This document shows, in pieces, positions 44,034 through 56,252 of a DNA stretch of 64,000 nucleotides; position 1 is the stretch's first letter, and each line of letters starts with the position of its first letter. Under the pieces are notes generated by a model. The model was not told the DNA's origin. It did no database searches and was given only the letters and a program-made list of their open reading frames with translations. The position numbers were made by a program, and so were the translations under genes. The stretch is from Cephalotus follicularis (Eukaryota > Streptophyta > Magnoliopsida > Oxalidales > Cephalotaceae), in contig BDDD01000082.1 in NCBI GenBank assembly GCA_001972305.1, forward strand, positions 620,001 through 684,000. The letters run 5' to 3'.

Positions 44034-45344
44034 TTTAATGTAATACTCCGATTTTCGTGTGCATATTTTCGGATTATTATTTGATTATTATTTGTTTTGT
44101 TATTATGTTGGCCTATTTAAAATATTAGTTTTGGGGCATGTATATTTATGGACTTTTGTGTTTGGGCCTATATGATATAATTTTTAGGCTTTTATGTCTT
44201 AGGCTAAATATTATAACCTTTGGGCTTTTGATAAAATAAGATAATAAGGATTATGGAAAAATAAAAGTTAATTGTTTTGTATTTTAAAATCAGTTTTTAA
44301 AATATTAATAGGGTTTGTGAATATTAATTTGGGCTTTTTCGTTTTAGGCTTAAAGACGTTAACTTTGGGCTAGTGAATATTGGTTGGATTATGTACATAA
44401 ATATGTAAAATTAATTGAATTATATTTCGTATAAATATTAAATCGGTTTTTTATTATTAACGTGGTGAAATTGTTTTAATTGGAAAACAAATCCTTTTAT
44501 TTTGGGCTTTATAATACCAATTATATTGCCTTTGGATAATTGATAAAATATAATTGTAATAAGTGATAATGGTTGTTTGGCATTTTAAATTAGTTAAAAT
44601 TAGTTTTATTTATTATAAATGGCAAAATTAAATTATTAGGAAAAAAAATATTTATTTATTGGAATAAAGACTTATTTTTCCCTTTTCTTCCCTCCCTTTC
44701 CCGTTTTTCTTCCTTCTCCCTCACAAAAACAGATTTCTTTCCCTCAATTCTCACCCGCAATCCTGAAATTTTGCTCCTTTTCCTTAACATAACAGATTTT
44801 GATTTCCTTTTTCCCTTAGTATGACCTAAATTGCCTTTTCTAAGTGATATATGTATGCCATTAGTCATTGTATGCCTCCATTGTGTATCATTGTTCCTGG
44901 TAGCCGAATTTGAGCCTGCTTTTTGTCTCCCTTGCTTCACTGAAACAGATTTGTTCCTCTGATATTATGGTTAGCATTTAGTTTTGTTTTAAGGATGCTA
45001 AAGTCTAATTGCATGTTGGGTTCTAGTATGTTGTGATTTCGTGCCATGCATGTTTTGTTACTGTTTATGAGATTGATAGTAAGTCCTGGAGAGTCTAATA
45101 ATGGTAATAAACAGGTTTTAAACTTAATAGTTAGTGTTTGACAGGAAATTGATTAATAGTTATGCATGCTATGAAGTAGAGTTTTGCTTCCTTTAAAAAA
45201 AAGATCACCCACTGCATGATTTCTGGATGTTTAAATGCCACGGTTAGGTCACATAAGTCTTGTTTTAAATGTTGGTAATCATCTGGTATTGAAATATTAG
45301 AAGTTTAACAGAAAATTGGAATTAAAAACCGCTGTGTGTGCTGT

Positions 45345-45530
45345 TCTGTCGAGCAGAACAGTCGACTGTCAAATTAAACAATCGACTATTAGCCATTGAG
45401 TAGTCGACTGCCACCCTTTGAGTAGTCGACTGGATTCATACCCAGTTTGAGCAGTCGACTGCCTATGCCACACAGTCGACTGCCACCTTTGAGTAGACGA
45501 CTGGACCTTGATACAGTCGACTGGAATTGT
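45345..45530. repeat. CAGTCGACTG palindrome cluster, solo LTR 2
   Basis: Eight sites of the exact or near palindrome cagtcgactg lie about 20-25 bp apart (near 45360, 45382, 45403, 45423, 45451, 45474, 45495 and 45514). The core GTCGAC is shared with the other families, but the arms are different. Confidence 0.85.
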
Positions 45531-46084
45531 CCAGAAAAATTCCTGGTTTTAAGTTTTGTAATCTGTTTGTCCGTCTAATGATTTAGAGTCTGTTTTAAAT
45601 ACTATTAAGTTACTGTTTGATGTTTGGAAGTGATATTTGAATGCTTATATGAATGATATTGCATCTTTTAGATTTTTGTGCTTCGAGGGGCTTTTAATTG
45701 TTGATCAATTCATCTATCTTTGTTGTGATCGCTTAAGGTACGGATGTTTCATTCCTTCATACACTCCTACTGTTTTTATAGTAAAAAGATAGTTTTACTT
45801 TATTGAATAACGTACAGATTCCTATCGTTCCTTGGCTATCTGTTTATCAAAGTAAAAGTAGTTTTATTTTATAATCTTGTTTTATAGCTTGGTTATGTTT
45901 TACGATATGTTATGAAATGATCATCTCTTTATAGTGGAAAATAAATGAGTTGATGCTATGTAATGATTTTTGCTATGTCTAGAAAATGTTAGAAAATGTG
46001 TTTACGTTTTAAAAATTGTTTTTAGAAATAAAACAATGTTTTCAAAATAAGTTTATACACAGAGATATTTCCTACCTATGGAAT

Positions 46085-46401
46085 TCTCCTTTTATAATTG
46101 AGTTGTTGAACATTTATCATGATATGTATTTGGGATTATTTGTAACATGGTTTACATTGTTATCTCGTACTGATGTATTATTTCACGCTCCGTTTTGGGC
46201 GATCAACAGTTATGTTGGATTATCGGGCATCACGTAGTATGGGATGCGTGATGTGTTTTTAAATTCGGCTCGTTAAGTTATTGCTTCCGCTATTGAAGTT
46301 TTTTTTTAATTGTTGGTAATTTTTGTATGAGGTGGATTACTTTTCGTTGATTGCTTTACCACTTATATGTTGTCTATGTTGTGGAAAGACGGGGTGTGAC
46401 A
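46085..46401 (+). repeat. Truncated 5' LTR of Tekay element 2
   Basis: About 317 bp match the end of the 3' LTR (from about 52889). The LTR end GTGTGACA is followed by the primer site TGGTATCAGAGC at 46406-46417. Confidence 0.8.
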
Positions 46402-46405
46402 ACAG

Positions 46406-46417
46406 TGGTATCAGAGC
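46406..46417 (+). promoter_or_regulatory. Primer binding site, Tekay element 2
   Basis: TGGTATCAGAGC lies four bases after the LTR end; complementary to initiator methionine tRNA. Confidence 0.9.
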
Positions 46418-46512
46418 ATATTCCATATATGCTAAGCTGGGATAAGTTTCTCGAAAAAAAAAATTAAGGGAATTGTTTCCTAATGATTTTGTCATTCCAT
46501 ATAGGAAACAGA

Positions 46513-47660
46513 ATGGATCGAAGGAGAGGAAGACGTGGAAGGCATAGAGCTGACGAGGTGAACGATGCCCCGCCTGTTCACGAAAATGCCACTCCAGTGC
46601 ACGATGAGAGGAGTAACTTCGAACGCATGGCTGATCTTTTCCAACAGCAGATCCAAGCCAATGCTGCACACATGGAACAGATGAGACAGATGTATGAGGC
46701 TACTCAAGCCCGACAGTGTGTTCCAGAAGTCAACCATGTTGGCGATTTTGGCAGAGACCTGGAGTGGTTCATGAGGCAGAATCCTCCTACATTCCTGGGA
46801 GAGTTGGATGCCAATGTAGCTGAGCGATGGATGAGAGTCATGGAAAGGATATTTGACGCCTTGAGGTGTACCGATTAGCAAAAGATTACCTTTGCTGTGT
46901 ACCGCCTATGGGGTGAAGCTACTCATTGGTGGGAGATGGTTGAAGCAAAGTGGGAATCCCGAAATCTGGACAGAACTTGGGACCGATTTCAATCAGAGTT
47001 CTCAACAGCTTATGTTCCACAGATGGAGCGAGACAGGAGAGAGACAGAATTGATGGAGTTACGCCAAGGTGATATCACAGTAGCTCAATACCAGACCCGT
47101 TTTGTGGAGTTAGCTCGGCACACGCCCTATCTTGTAGAGGGTGAATCCAGAAAGATCTGGAGGTTTCTGAAAGGCCTTCGTCCGGATATCCGATCTAAGT
47201 TATTACTGTTGCAGCTAACATCTTTTGTAGATATTGCTGAGAGAGCTAGAATTCTGGAAGCTGATGCAAATGACAGAAGGATTGAGCGATCTCGTACTCA
47301 ATCTAGACCAGCTTCTTCGAGATGGCAAAACGGTGGTTCTCCGAACAAGTCATCGAAGAACAAATCTGGGCAGACTGCCACTTTGGGGACTCCTAGTCAA
47401 GGGAGCAATGCAGGAACCGGAGCTTGTCACCACTGTGGTCAAAAGGGCCACTTGCAGAAGGATTGTTGGAAGATGAAAGGGCTATGTTTAAGGTGTGGAG
47501 CGTCTGGTCATTCGGTGAAGGACTGCATGAAGAATTCTGCTACAGCGCCTACTGGGCCGGGGAGCAGCAGCGGCGCGGCTGTGGGACCATCACTGAGGAG
47601 AGATAACGACAAGGGCATCGCAAAAGGTAGATTTTTTGTACTTGCTCAGACTGAGGTTCC
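46513..47660 (+). pseudogene. gag: Tekay element 2 gag
   Basis: The start is ATG 46513 (MDRRRGRRGRHRAD), aligned with the start at 21997. A TAG at 46876-46878 interrupts it; the rest is open from there through the protease into RT. The gag core ([42 protein letters not shown]) and two intact zinc knuckles ([28 protein letters not shown]) are present. Confidence 0.85.
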
Positions 47661-49600
47661 AGAGTCGACTTTCGTTGTTGGAGGTACTCTGTATATATAT
47701 GGTTATTCTGCTAGAGTACTAATGGATTCAGGTGCATCGCATTCTTTTATATCTGCATGTTTTGCATCTTGCTTAGATGTCACCCATGACTTCTTGTCCT
47801 ATACACTTGATGTGAGTACACCGACTGGGACTTCCATGTATACCGACTCAGTATATAGGAGTTGCGAGATGTCTATGGCAGGCATTCCTCTATATGCAGA
47901 TCTGATTGTACTACCTATCCGTGATTTCGATGTAATATTGGGGATGGATTGGCTATCGGTGTACCGTGCTCGTATGGATTGTTACCACAAGACTGTGGAT
48001 TTTCGTCTGCCCGACGGAATGACTTTTCAGTTCAAGGGAGACAAGGGGTTCTCAACACCGATCATATCTTTTATCCGAGCATCGAGATACCTGGAGAAGG
48101 GATGCGAAGGATATTTGGCCTATGTTATTGATCAGAGGAAGGAGAAAGGCTTGAGTTTGGAGGAAATTCCAGTTGTGTGTGAAATTCTGGATGTGTTTCC
48201 TGATGACTTGGGATCACCCAAGAGGAGTATGGAGTTCGTTATCGACCTTGTTCCTGGAACGGCTCCTATCTCTAAATCACCCTATCAGATGGCTCCGGCT
48301 GAGTTGCGAGAGCTGAAGCTGCAATTACAAGACCTGGTTGATAAAGGTTTTGTAAGACCCAGTGTTTCGCCGTGGGGTGCACCTGTGCTGTTTGTCAAGA
48401 AAAAGGATGGGTCGATGAGGCTCTGCATTGACTACAGAATGTTGAACAAAGAAACTATCAAGAACAAGTATCCTTTACCCCACATCGAAGATTTGTTCGA
48501 TCAGTTGCAAGGAGCGAGAGTCTTCTCGAAGCTTGATCTGAGAATAGGATATCACCAGTTGAGGGTGAGGGAAGGAGATATCGAGAAAACTGCCTTCCGA
48601 ACACGGTACGGTCACTATGAATTCCTGGTGATGCCTTTTGTGTTACCAATGCACCGGCTGCGTTCATGTCATTGATGAACGATGTGTTCTGACCGTACTT
48701 AGACCAGTTCATCGTTGTGTTTATTGACGATGTACTTGTATACTCAAGAAGCGAGGAAGAGCATGCTTCCCACCTGAGGTTGGCTCTACAGATTCTCCGA
48801 GAGCACCAGCTATACGCCAAATTCAGTAAGTGTGAATTTTGTCTTGACCATGTGATCTTTCTTGGTCACATAGTATCTGGAGAGGGTTTGACGGTGGATC
48901 CGTCAACGACAGAGGTGGTACGAGATTGGCCACAGCCGAGGAATGTGACGGAGGTATGCAGTTTTCTTGGTTTGGCGGGATATTACAGAAGGTTTATTCA
49001 AAATTTCTCAAGGATAGCTGAGCCTTTGACTAGACTAACCCAGAAGAAGACTTTGTTTGTCTGGGATGAAGGTTGCGAAGCTAGTTTCCGTGAACTGAAG
49101 GATCGGTTGGGTTCCGCTCCTATCTTGGCATTACCTGAAGGTAATGAGGGCTTTGCAATCTACAGTGCTGCATCGGGTAAAGGCTTGGGCTGCGTATTGA
49201 TGCAACGAGGAAAGGTGATCGCTTACGCTTCTAGGAAGCTGAAGCCATATGAAGAAAACTACCCGACTCATAACCTTGAACTTGCAGCTATCATCTTCGC
49301 CCTTCAGAAGTGGAGACACTATCTTTACGGGGTGCAGTTTGAGATCTACACCGATCATAAAAGTTTAAGGTACCTGTTCTGCCAGGACACGCTGAACATG
49401 AGACAGCGTAGGTGGGTAGAGTTCTTTAATGATTATGACTGCAGTATCCAATACCACCCGGGGAAAGCGAATGTAGTCGCTGATGCCTTGAGCCGCAAGG
49501 CTATGCTTGCTAGTACGATGGTGTCACAATGGGAGATGCTGGAAGACTTCCAAGAATGGTATCCATTTAATAAGTCACCAGGGATCATTCTAGCAGACAT
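47661..49600 (+). pseudogene. pol: Tekay element 2 protease, reverse transcriptase and RNase H
   Basis: The protease is intact by motif ([13 protein letters not shown]). RT follows ([32 protein letters not shown]). A one-base loss near 48640 shifts the frame inside [10 protein letters not shown], and a TGA at 48690-48692 follows. The catalytic FIDDVLVYS near 48722 and RNase H ([16 protein letters not shown] near 49150, where the first Asp is Ala; [10 protein letters not shown] near 49340) are read in the new frame, which is then open to 50303. Confidence 0.85.
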
Positions 49601-51018
49601 ACGGGTAGAACCAGTGTTACTGCATCGCATCAAAGAGGCACAACCACATGATCCTGAATTACAGAGGATTCGAGAGAATCTGAATTCAGAGTCTGATTTT
49701 AGAGTACATGATGATGGTATTATGAGATATCGGGGGCGTGTATGGCTTCCGAATGAGCCTAGAGTGAAGGATGAATTACTTCATGGGGCTCCTAAATCCA
49801 TGTACAACATTCATCCTGGTAGCACAAAAATGTATCAAGACATGAAGACGTGTTATTGGTGGCCCGGTATGAAGAGGGAGATCGTCGAATATGTGGCGAA
49901 GTGTTGGACTTGCCAGATAGTTAAGGCCGAGCACCAGAGACCGGCAGGTTTGCTACAACCTTTGCCAATTCCTGAGTGGAAGTGGGAACATGTCACAATG
50001 GATTTTGTTTCAGGTTTTCCTCTGACTCGGAACCGACATAATGCCGTGTGGGTCATCGTGGATAGACTCACCAAATCAGTGCACTTTCTGCCGACACACG
50101 TTACTGATTCTGCGAGCAAGCTGGCTCGACTGTATGTGAAGGAGATAGTGAGGCTACACGGGGTTCCAGTCAGCATCGTATTTGATAGAGATGCTATCTT
50201 CACTTCCAACTTTTGGAAGAGGTTTCAGTCAGCCTTCGGGACGAAGCTGAACTTAAGTACTGCCTTCCACCCTCAGACCGATGGGCAGTGTGAGCGTACC
50301 ATCTAGACCTTGGAGGATATGCTACGGGCTTGCGTTATTGATTTTGCTGGTACCTGGGAGAATCATATTCCTCTGATAGAGTTTTCTTACAATAACAACT
50401 ATCATTACAGTGTTGGCATGGCACCGTTTGAGGCATTGTATGAGAGGAAGTGCAGATCTCCTGTATGTTGGGATGAGGTCGGGGAACGACCTTTACTCGG
50501 GACTGAGCTAGTGGAGGAAACTTCGGAGAAGATCAGGTCGATCAAGAAGAAGCTGCTTGCTGCTCAGAGTCGATAGAAGAGCGACACTAACAGTGTGAAG
50601 AGAAGAGCTCTGATCTTTAACGTGGGTGATCACGTGTTCTTGAAAGTATCACCATGGAAGGGTGTGCAACGGTTCGGGAAGAAGGGCAAATTAGCTCCTC
50701 GCTACATTGGTCCTTTCGAGATTCTAGAGAGAGTTGGGGAGGTAGCCTATCAGCTTGCCTTACCTCCTGCACTGTCAAACGTTCATGATGTCTTCCACAT
50801 ATCTATGCTAAGGAGATACATCCCGAACTCGTCACATGATGTCTTATCACCCGAATGTCCTCCTCACGCAACCTGTGCGGAATCTCGACCGGAAGACGCA
50901 GACTTTGAGGAACCAAACCATTTCCATGGTCAAGGTTCAATGGCAGTTTCACAAACCTGATGAGGCAACATGGGAGCGTGAGGAGGACATCCGAGAACGC
51001 TACCCGCACTTGTTCTAG
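49601..51018 (+). pseudogene. pol: Tekay element 2 integrase with chromodomain-like tail
   Basis: The zinc-binding part ([19 protein letters not shown]) and catalytic core ([31 protein letters not shown]) keep the three acidic residues. TAG codons lie at 50304-50306 and 50574-50576. A frameshift near 50840-50860 precedes the chromodomain-like tail ([18 protein letters not shown]) that ends at 51018 with RERYPHLF. Confidence 0.85.
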
Positions 51019-51050
51019 ATTGATTTTAAATTTTGAGGACGAAATTTCTT

Positions 51051-51060
51051 GAAGGAGGGG
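51051..51060 (+). promoter_or_regulatory. Polypurine tract, Tekay element 2
   Basis: GAAGGAGGGG lies four bases before the 3' LTR, identical to that of Tekay element 1. Confidence 0.8.
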
Positions 51061-51064
51061 TGGA

Positions 51065-53200
51065 TGTAACGCCCGGTATTTTCCTGAATGTAATATTTCG
51101 ATTTATGATGTAATCATTAAACTTGATTTAATAAGAATGTTGAGTTTTTGAACTCAAAGGATGCTCACAAACCCTACTTATGACTTTGGAAATGGAATGA
51201 GTGTTAAAAAGCTTGAAACGACGCTGTTTTGGGAGAAAGACATCGACGTCCTTGGAAAGACGTCGACGCCTCTGTGAACTAGGGTATACGTGATTGCACA
51301 GCCGTGCACGTCGACCTTGAGGGAAGGCATCGACACCTTCTTACAAAAGGAGAAAAGACATCGATGTCTAAGGAAAGACATTGACGCCTTTGTAAGAATG
51401 GCCATCACGTTCTTCGCCGGCAGAGTAACATGCAAGGGGGATTTTTATGGGGCTTTTCCAGACGCATTTTCAAGAGCATTATGACGTGTTGGACATGTCG
51501 GTGTATTGCCAGGAATACTAAAACCTGCCCTCACGTGGAACATGCAAGGAATATACAGCGTAACATGCAACCTGCAAAAAGGGAAGAATAGAAAACAAAA
51601 AGAAATGCAGAAAGAAGGAAAGTGGGAGAGATCTCGGGGATGACCTGTTAAATGTCAGCAGAAGGGTGTTTGGGGGAGCCATCTGCATAAGAATATCCCT
51701 CCCCACTTATCTCTCTCGTTTTAAAACACCAGAAGAAAGAAAAGGAGAAAAACCAGTGAGTGTGTGGAAGAGAGAACCACCATTGTTGAGCTTGGAATAA
51801 GCTGGAAGATTGGAGCTCGTGGGTAGCAGTTGCTTAGGAACCTTGGAGTGCTGATAGCCAGAACTTGGGAACTTAAAGAGGTGGACTTTCCAGTTCCTAA
51901 CTTGGAACATAAGGTAGGGGAAAGTGATGGATTTATATATGCATTTTGAGTTCTAAGTTAATGAATAGCATGGTGAATTGCATGTTAATGATTGAATTGA
52001 GATTCTGGACTTGTTGTAGTGTTACTGTGATTTGCATTATGGTTGCTTTCCTGAAAGTGTTAAACCATTTTGAAAAGTTTGCATGATTATTATGATCATT
52101 TGGGTACGAAAATGTATATTTGTCAACATATGAATTTATATATTTTTGAAATGATTGGGGAAGTATTTCCAATGACAGAGAAATGTTTTAAAGGTTCGAT
52201 TATGAAACCAAATGAAATTTGCGCAAATGTATAAATTATGAATGTATATATTTTCGAAATGATTGGGGAAGTATTTCCAAAAACGAGAAAAATGTATTGT
52301 TTTAAGTTTATGACTTATTACAACCTGTGAACAGAAAAGTATATTTTACACAAATATATTTGATCAAGTAATTATATGTAATTGCTTGACCTGTACTGTG
52401 AAATGCTTGTGCTTGTTGATTATTAGCCGCCGTGCTAATAACCTGTTGATTACTTAGCCACTGTGCTAGTAACCTACTGTTGGTTTAGCCGCCATGCTAA
52501 ACAACTTACTGTGACTTGCTCCCGGGGGTGGAGTAAGAGCGCATGACGTTGGGGCCAGGAGGTGGCGACGGTCATGACGATTGGATTGTCTGGTTCCTTT
52601 TTGGGAAGATATTTACTGCTTGTGTTGATATAACTTATGAGTTATACCTGTACTGTGAGCATGCATATATTTTTATACAAAGGTATACTTACTGAAAAAT
52701 TACATGTCATGGCTCATCATTATGCATTCATTCATGATACTCTTTATCTTATGACTTGAACTGCATTTTATGGGTTTATTCACTTAGCTGAGTGAGGACA
52801 AAGGCTAATCCCTACTGTAACAGATTGATGGAGTAGTCTTGATATGGAGTATGCACGGAGACTTAAAGAGAAGGCTTGGATATTCTCTTTTTATAATTGA
52901 GTTGTTGAACATTTATCATGATATGTATTTGGGATTATTTGTAACATGGTTTACATTGTTATCTCGTACTGATGTATTATTTCACGCTCCGTTTTGGGCG
53001 ATCAAAAGTTATGTTGGATTATCGGGCATCACGTAGTATGGGATGCGTGATGTGTTTTTAAATTCGGCTCGTTAAGTTATTGCTTCCGCTATTGAAGTTT
53101 TTTTTTTAATTGTTGGTAATTTTTGTATTAGCTGGATTACTTTTCGTTGATTGCTTTACCACTTATATGTTGTCTATGTTGTGGAAAGACGGGGTGTGAC
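51065..53200 (+). repeat. 3' LTR of Tekay element 2
   Basis: It starts TGTAACGCCCGG and ends GGGGTGTGAC. It lacks a 654-bp segment present in Tekay 1 (between two copies of ttactgtgat at 19991 and 20645), retains a TCGA cluster at 51236-51390, and has about three units of the 30-bp tandem repeat (52410-52502). Confidence 0.85.
51236..51390. repeat. TCGA-palindrome cluster, Tekay 2 LTR
   Basis: It includes aaagacatcgacgtccttgg and gaaagacgtcgacgcctctg, then weaker sites (acatcgatgtcta, acattgacgcc). Same position as in Tekay element 1. Confidence 0.8.
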
Positions 53201-53593
53201 TGCCATGTTAGGACCCCTATTAGAACTATGTTATGTCTTTCGGTTTATGACTTAGAATTATGTTTAAGCTTTTGGTTTATGTTTAACTTTCCAAGATTAT
53301 GTTTAAGTTTTCATATTATGAATAAAGTTCTAGACCATGTTTTTAGATTTGGATTAAAGTTGCTAGACTATTATTAGATTATATATATATTGACCATCAC
53401 GCAATTTGAATTAAATATAAGTTAATAATTTGATAGTGAGAATAAAGGTGAACCTTGAATTATAGTTAAATAAGAATACATGCTAAGTTAATATCTTGTT
53501 AAAAAGAATAAAATTGAGCCATGTTATAAGATAGATTATGTTTAGTCTCGGATTAGGAACCGTAACGACTCCTGCCGATCCGGGGGTGTTACA
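53201..53593 (+). other. Right end of solo LTR 2
   Basis: This is non-coding LTR sequence between Tekay element 2 and the terminal GGGGGTGTTACA. Confidence 0.7.
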
Positions 53594-53598
53594 TTTAA

Positions 53599-55593
53599 TA
53601 TGTCCACATACCATGGTTCACAATCAACATGCATAAGCTGCTCATCAGGGAAATTCTCACTAATCGAACCCTTGACCTCTGGCGAATTGGGGAGACGAGA
53701 TATGTGGTCGGCCACCAGATTCTCAGTTCCTTTCTTCTCTCTTATTTCCACATCAAACTCTTGAAGTAGGAAAACCCAAAGGATAAGACGCGCTTTTGCA
53801 TCCTTTTTGCCCACTAGTTACCGAATCGCAGCATGATCAATATAGACAATGACATGTGACCCTAGTAAGTGCGATCAAAATTTTTTGAGTGCGAATACCA
53901 CGTCTAAAAACTCATTCTCAGTGGTAGTGTAATTTAATTACTTATCGGAAAGGGTTCTACTTGCATAGTAAATGACGTGAGGCAATTTATTCAGCCATTG
54001 CTTGAGAATAGCACCTATTGCACTATCGGACGCATCACACATAATCTCAGAAGGCTCAGTCCAGATGGGAGCCTGAATGATAGGAGCCGAGGTGAGCGCT
54101 TTCTTTAAGTGATCAAAAGCATCTCGACACTCATCAGAGAAAACAAATTCTTGATCTTTCTCTAGAAGAGATGTCAAGGGTCAAGCCACCTTTCTAATAT
54201 CCTTGATGAACCTTCGATAAAAACCAGAATGTCCAAGGAATGCTCAGATGTCTTTCACATTACGAGGTGGAGGAAAATGCTTGATCACATCGATTTTGGC
54301 TTTATCTGCTTGAATTCCTTCTTTGGACACTACATGTGCAACAACAATCCCCTTCTTCACCATGAAATTGTACTTCTCCCAATTAAGCACTAAATTCTTC
54401 TCCCTACTTCTTTCGAGTATTAATTTCAGATGATGAAGGCATTCAGAGAACGAGGAACCATGAACAGAGAAGTCATCCATAAACACTTCAAGAAAATCTT
54501 CCACCATATCAGAGAAAATACTCATCATTCATCTTTGGAAAGTTGTGGGGGCATTGTAGAGGCCAAACAGAATGCGTCGATAGGCAAATGTTCCAAAAGG
54601 GCATGTGAACATAGTTTTCTCTTGATCTTTAGGAGCGATGGGACTTTGATTGTGTCCGGAGCACGCATTAAGAAAACAGTAATACTTATGACCAGCCAAC
54701 CTATCCAGTATTTGATCGATAAACGAAAAGGGAAAATGATCTTTCCAGGTGGCTGTATTCAACTAGCAGTAGTCGATGCACACCCTCCATCCTGTTTGAA
54801 TCTTGGTCGGGATTAAGTCTTTGGTGGAGGATTGCACTACCATTACTCTGGATTCCTTTGGAACTACGTGGACTAGACTCACCCATTAACTATCTGAAAT
54901 GGGATAAATGATCCCATTGTCCAACCACTTCAAGATTTCATTTTGTATGGCTTCTTTCATCATGGGATTGGTCCTTCACTGAGGTTCTCTAGAAGGTTTG
55001 GATACTTCTATGAGATTTATATGATGCTCACAAATAGATGTGCTAATTCCCTTGATGTCGGCCATAGTCCAGCCAATTGCCTCTTTATTTTCTTTGAGTA
55101 GGTGAATAACCTCCTCTTCTTGACTTGGAGTGGGATTCGAGGACAAAATAACATGAAGAGTTTGGTTTTCACCTAAAAATGAATATTTTAGAGTAGAGGG
55201 AAATTCCTTTAATTCGAGTTTCGTAGGCTCTTCTATTGATGGTTTAGGTAGAGATATGGACAAGGGGCCCACTGATTCCAATGCCTGCATACTAAACATA
55301 TCAAAGAAATTTCCTCCTTCTATATCCTCTAATTCCCACATACACTTATTGAAGTTTTTCTCAAAATCAATGTCAAAGTACGTATCAATGTGGTCAGGAA
55401 TTGAATGCATCGCATTGACTTCATCTAGGTTAGCTGGACGCTTTCCCAAGCGGAAGACTTTAAAGTCCACTGAGGTATATTCAAAACTCAACCTCATCAA
55501 ACCATTTCGACAATTGATCAGAGCATTAGTAGTCGCTAGGAATGGTCTACCAAGGATAACTGGGATTTGGTCATTGATATTCCCGACAGGCTG
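53599..55593 (-). pseudogene. pol: Athila protease, reverse transcriptase and RNase H
   Basis: On the minus strand from 55593 the order is a protease-proximal part (PVILGRPFLATTNALINCRNG, MRLSFEYTSVDFKVF), a spacer, RT (KDHFPFSFIDQILDRLAGH, FGLYNAPTTFQR, catalytic FMDDFSVHGSS near 54480) and RNase H (EIMCDASDSAIGAILKQ near 54020, [15 protein letters not shown] near 53720). Stops occur near 54529, 54241 and 53935. The left end abuts the duplication tttaa of solo LTR 2; the pol continues as integrase at 44033. Confidence 0.8.
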
Positions 55594-56252
55594 TGTAACA
55601 CCCCCAATTCAGAACCGGGATCACTCCCGATTCGGGATCGGTGTGTCACACAAAACTGAACTAAAACATATCAATGATCTTAATCTTAATCATCATCAAT
55701 ACGTGGTGGTTCTAAAAATCTGAAAACATGTATCATCATGGAACATAAACTGAATCTGAAACATAATCTGAAAACTTTATCATAACCCAAAATGTCATAA
55801 TCCAAAAATCACAATATTGTTTAGATAACTGGCCTATACCCGACCATAACACTACTAGAAACCTAACCAGGTCAAACTCCTAGATGATCCTCTGACATAG
55901 GGTAACTCTCTCATCACACTAGCCCATGCTATCCCTGAAAACCTGCCGCATGGAAACAAAAACGCGGCTGAACAAACCTTAGTATGGATATAGAATCATA
56001 ATACAGTTTGCGACAGTTTATGAAAAAAATCAGTTATGAAACAACATAAATACGAATCAAAACAGATACGAATCAAAACAGAACGATTTACAAAACAAAA
56101 CAGAACAGTTACGAATCATAACAGATCAGTTACGAATCATAACAGAACGAAACAAAACTGTATCCGAAATAAAACAGTTTACCAAAACGAAACAGTATCC
56201 AAAACAAAACGATATCATGCTCAATACAGTATCTGAAACAAACACGATACGA
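55594..56252 (-). repeat. Reversed fragment of the solo LTR 1 family
   Basis: On the plus strand it begins TGTAACACCCCC, the inverse of the LTR end at 34774, and matches 29880-29937 plus 34464-34774 in reverse. It lacks the rest of the LTR. It contains a variable run of tacgaatcaaaacaga-like units (56045-56130). It lies where the Athila gag N-terminus and primer site should be. Confidence 0.7.

Larger units (their letters stand above)
46085..53200 (+). mobile_element. Tekay-type chromovirus element 2
   Basis: It has the same organisation as Tekay element 1: a 5' LTR remnant (46085-46401), primer site, gag-pol, polypurine tract, and a 3' LTR (51065-53200). The 5' LTR lost most of its length, and no target duplication is recognisable at either end. 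Gag-pol has four stops and two frameshifts, different from those of element 1, so the two copies decayed independently. Confidence 0.85.
44039..53593 (+). mobile_element. Solo LTR 2, split by Tekay element 2
   Basis: It starts TGTAATACTCCG and ends GGGGGTGTTACA, flanked by the perfect duplication tttaa (44034-44038 and 53594-53598). Without the nested Tekay element (46085-53200) about 2.4 kb of LTR remains, with no internal region of its own. Its ends and a tacggat segment (45736) resemble solo LTR 1, so the families are related. Confidence 0.8.

Noticed and set aside
44656..44940. 94-residue Lys/Arg-rich minus-strand frame in solo LTR 2
   Set aside because: It is a low-complexity translation of a pyrimidine-rich LTR stretch with no homology or codon signal.
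45345..45530. Regularly spaced short repeats resembling a CRISPR array
   Set aside because: The repeats are only about 10 bp, spacing is irregular, the sequence is a plant LTR and no cas genes exist. It is a palindrome cluster.
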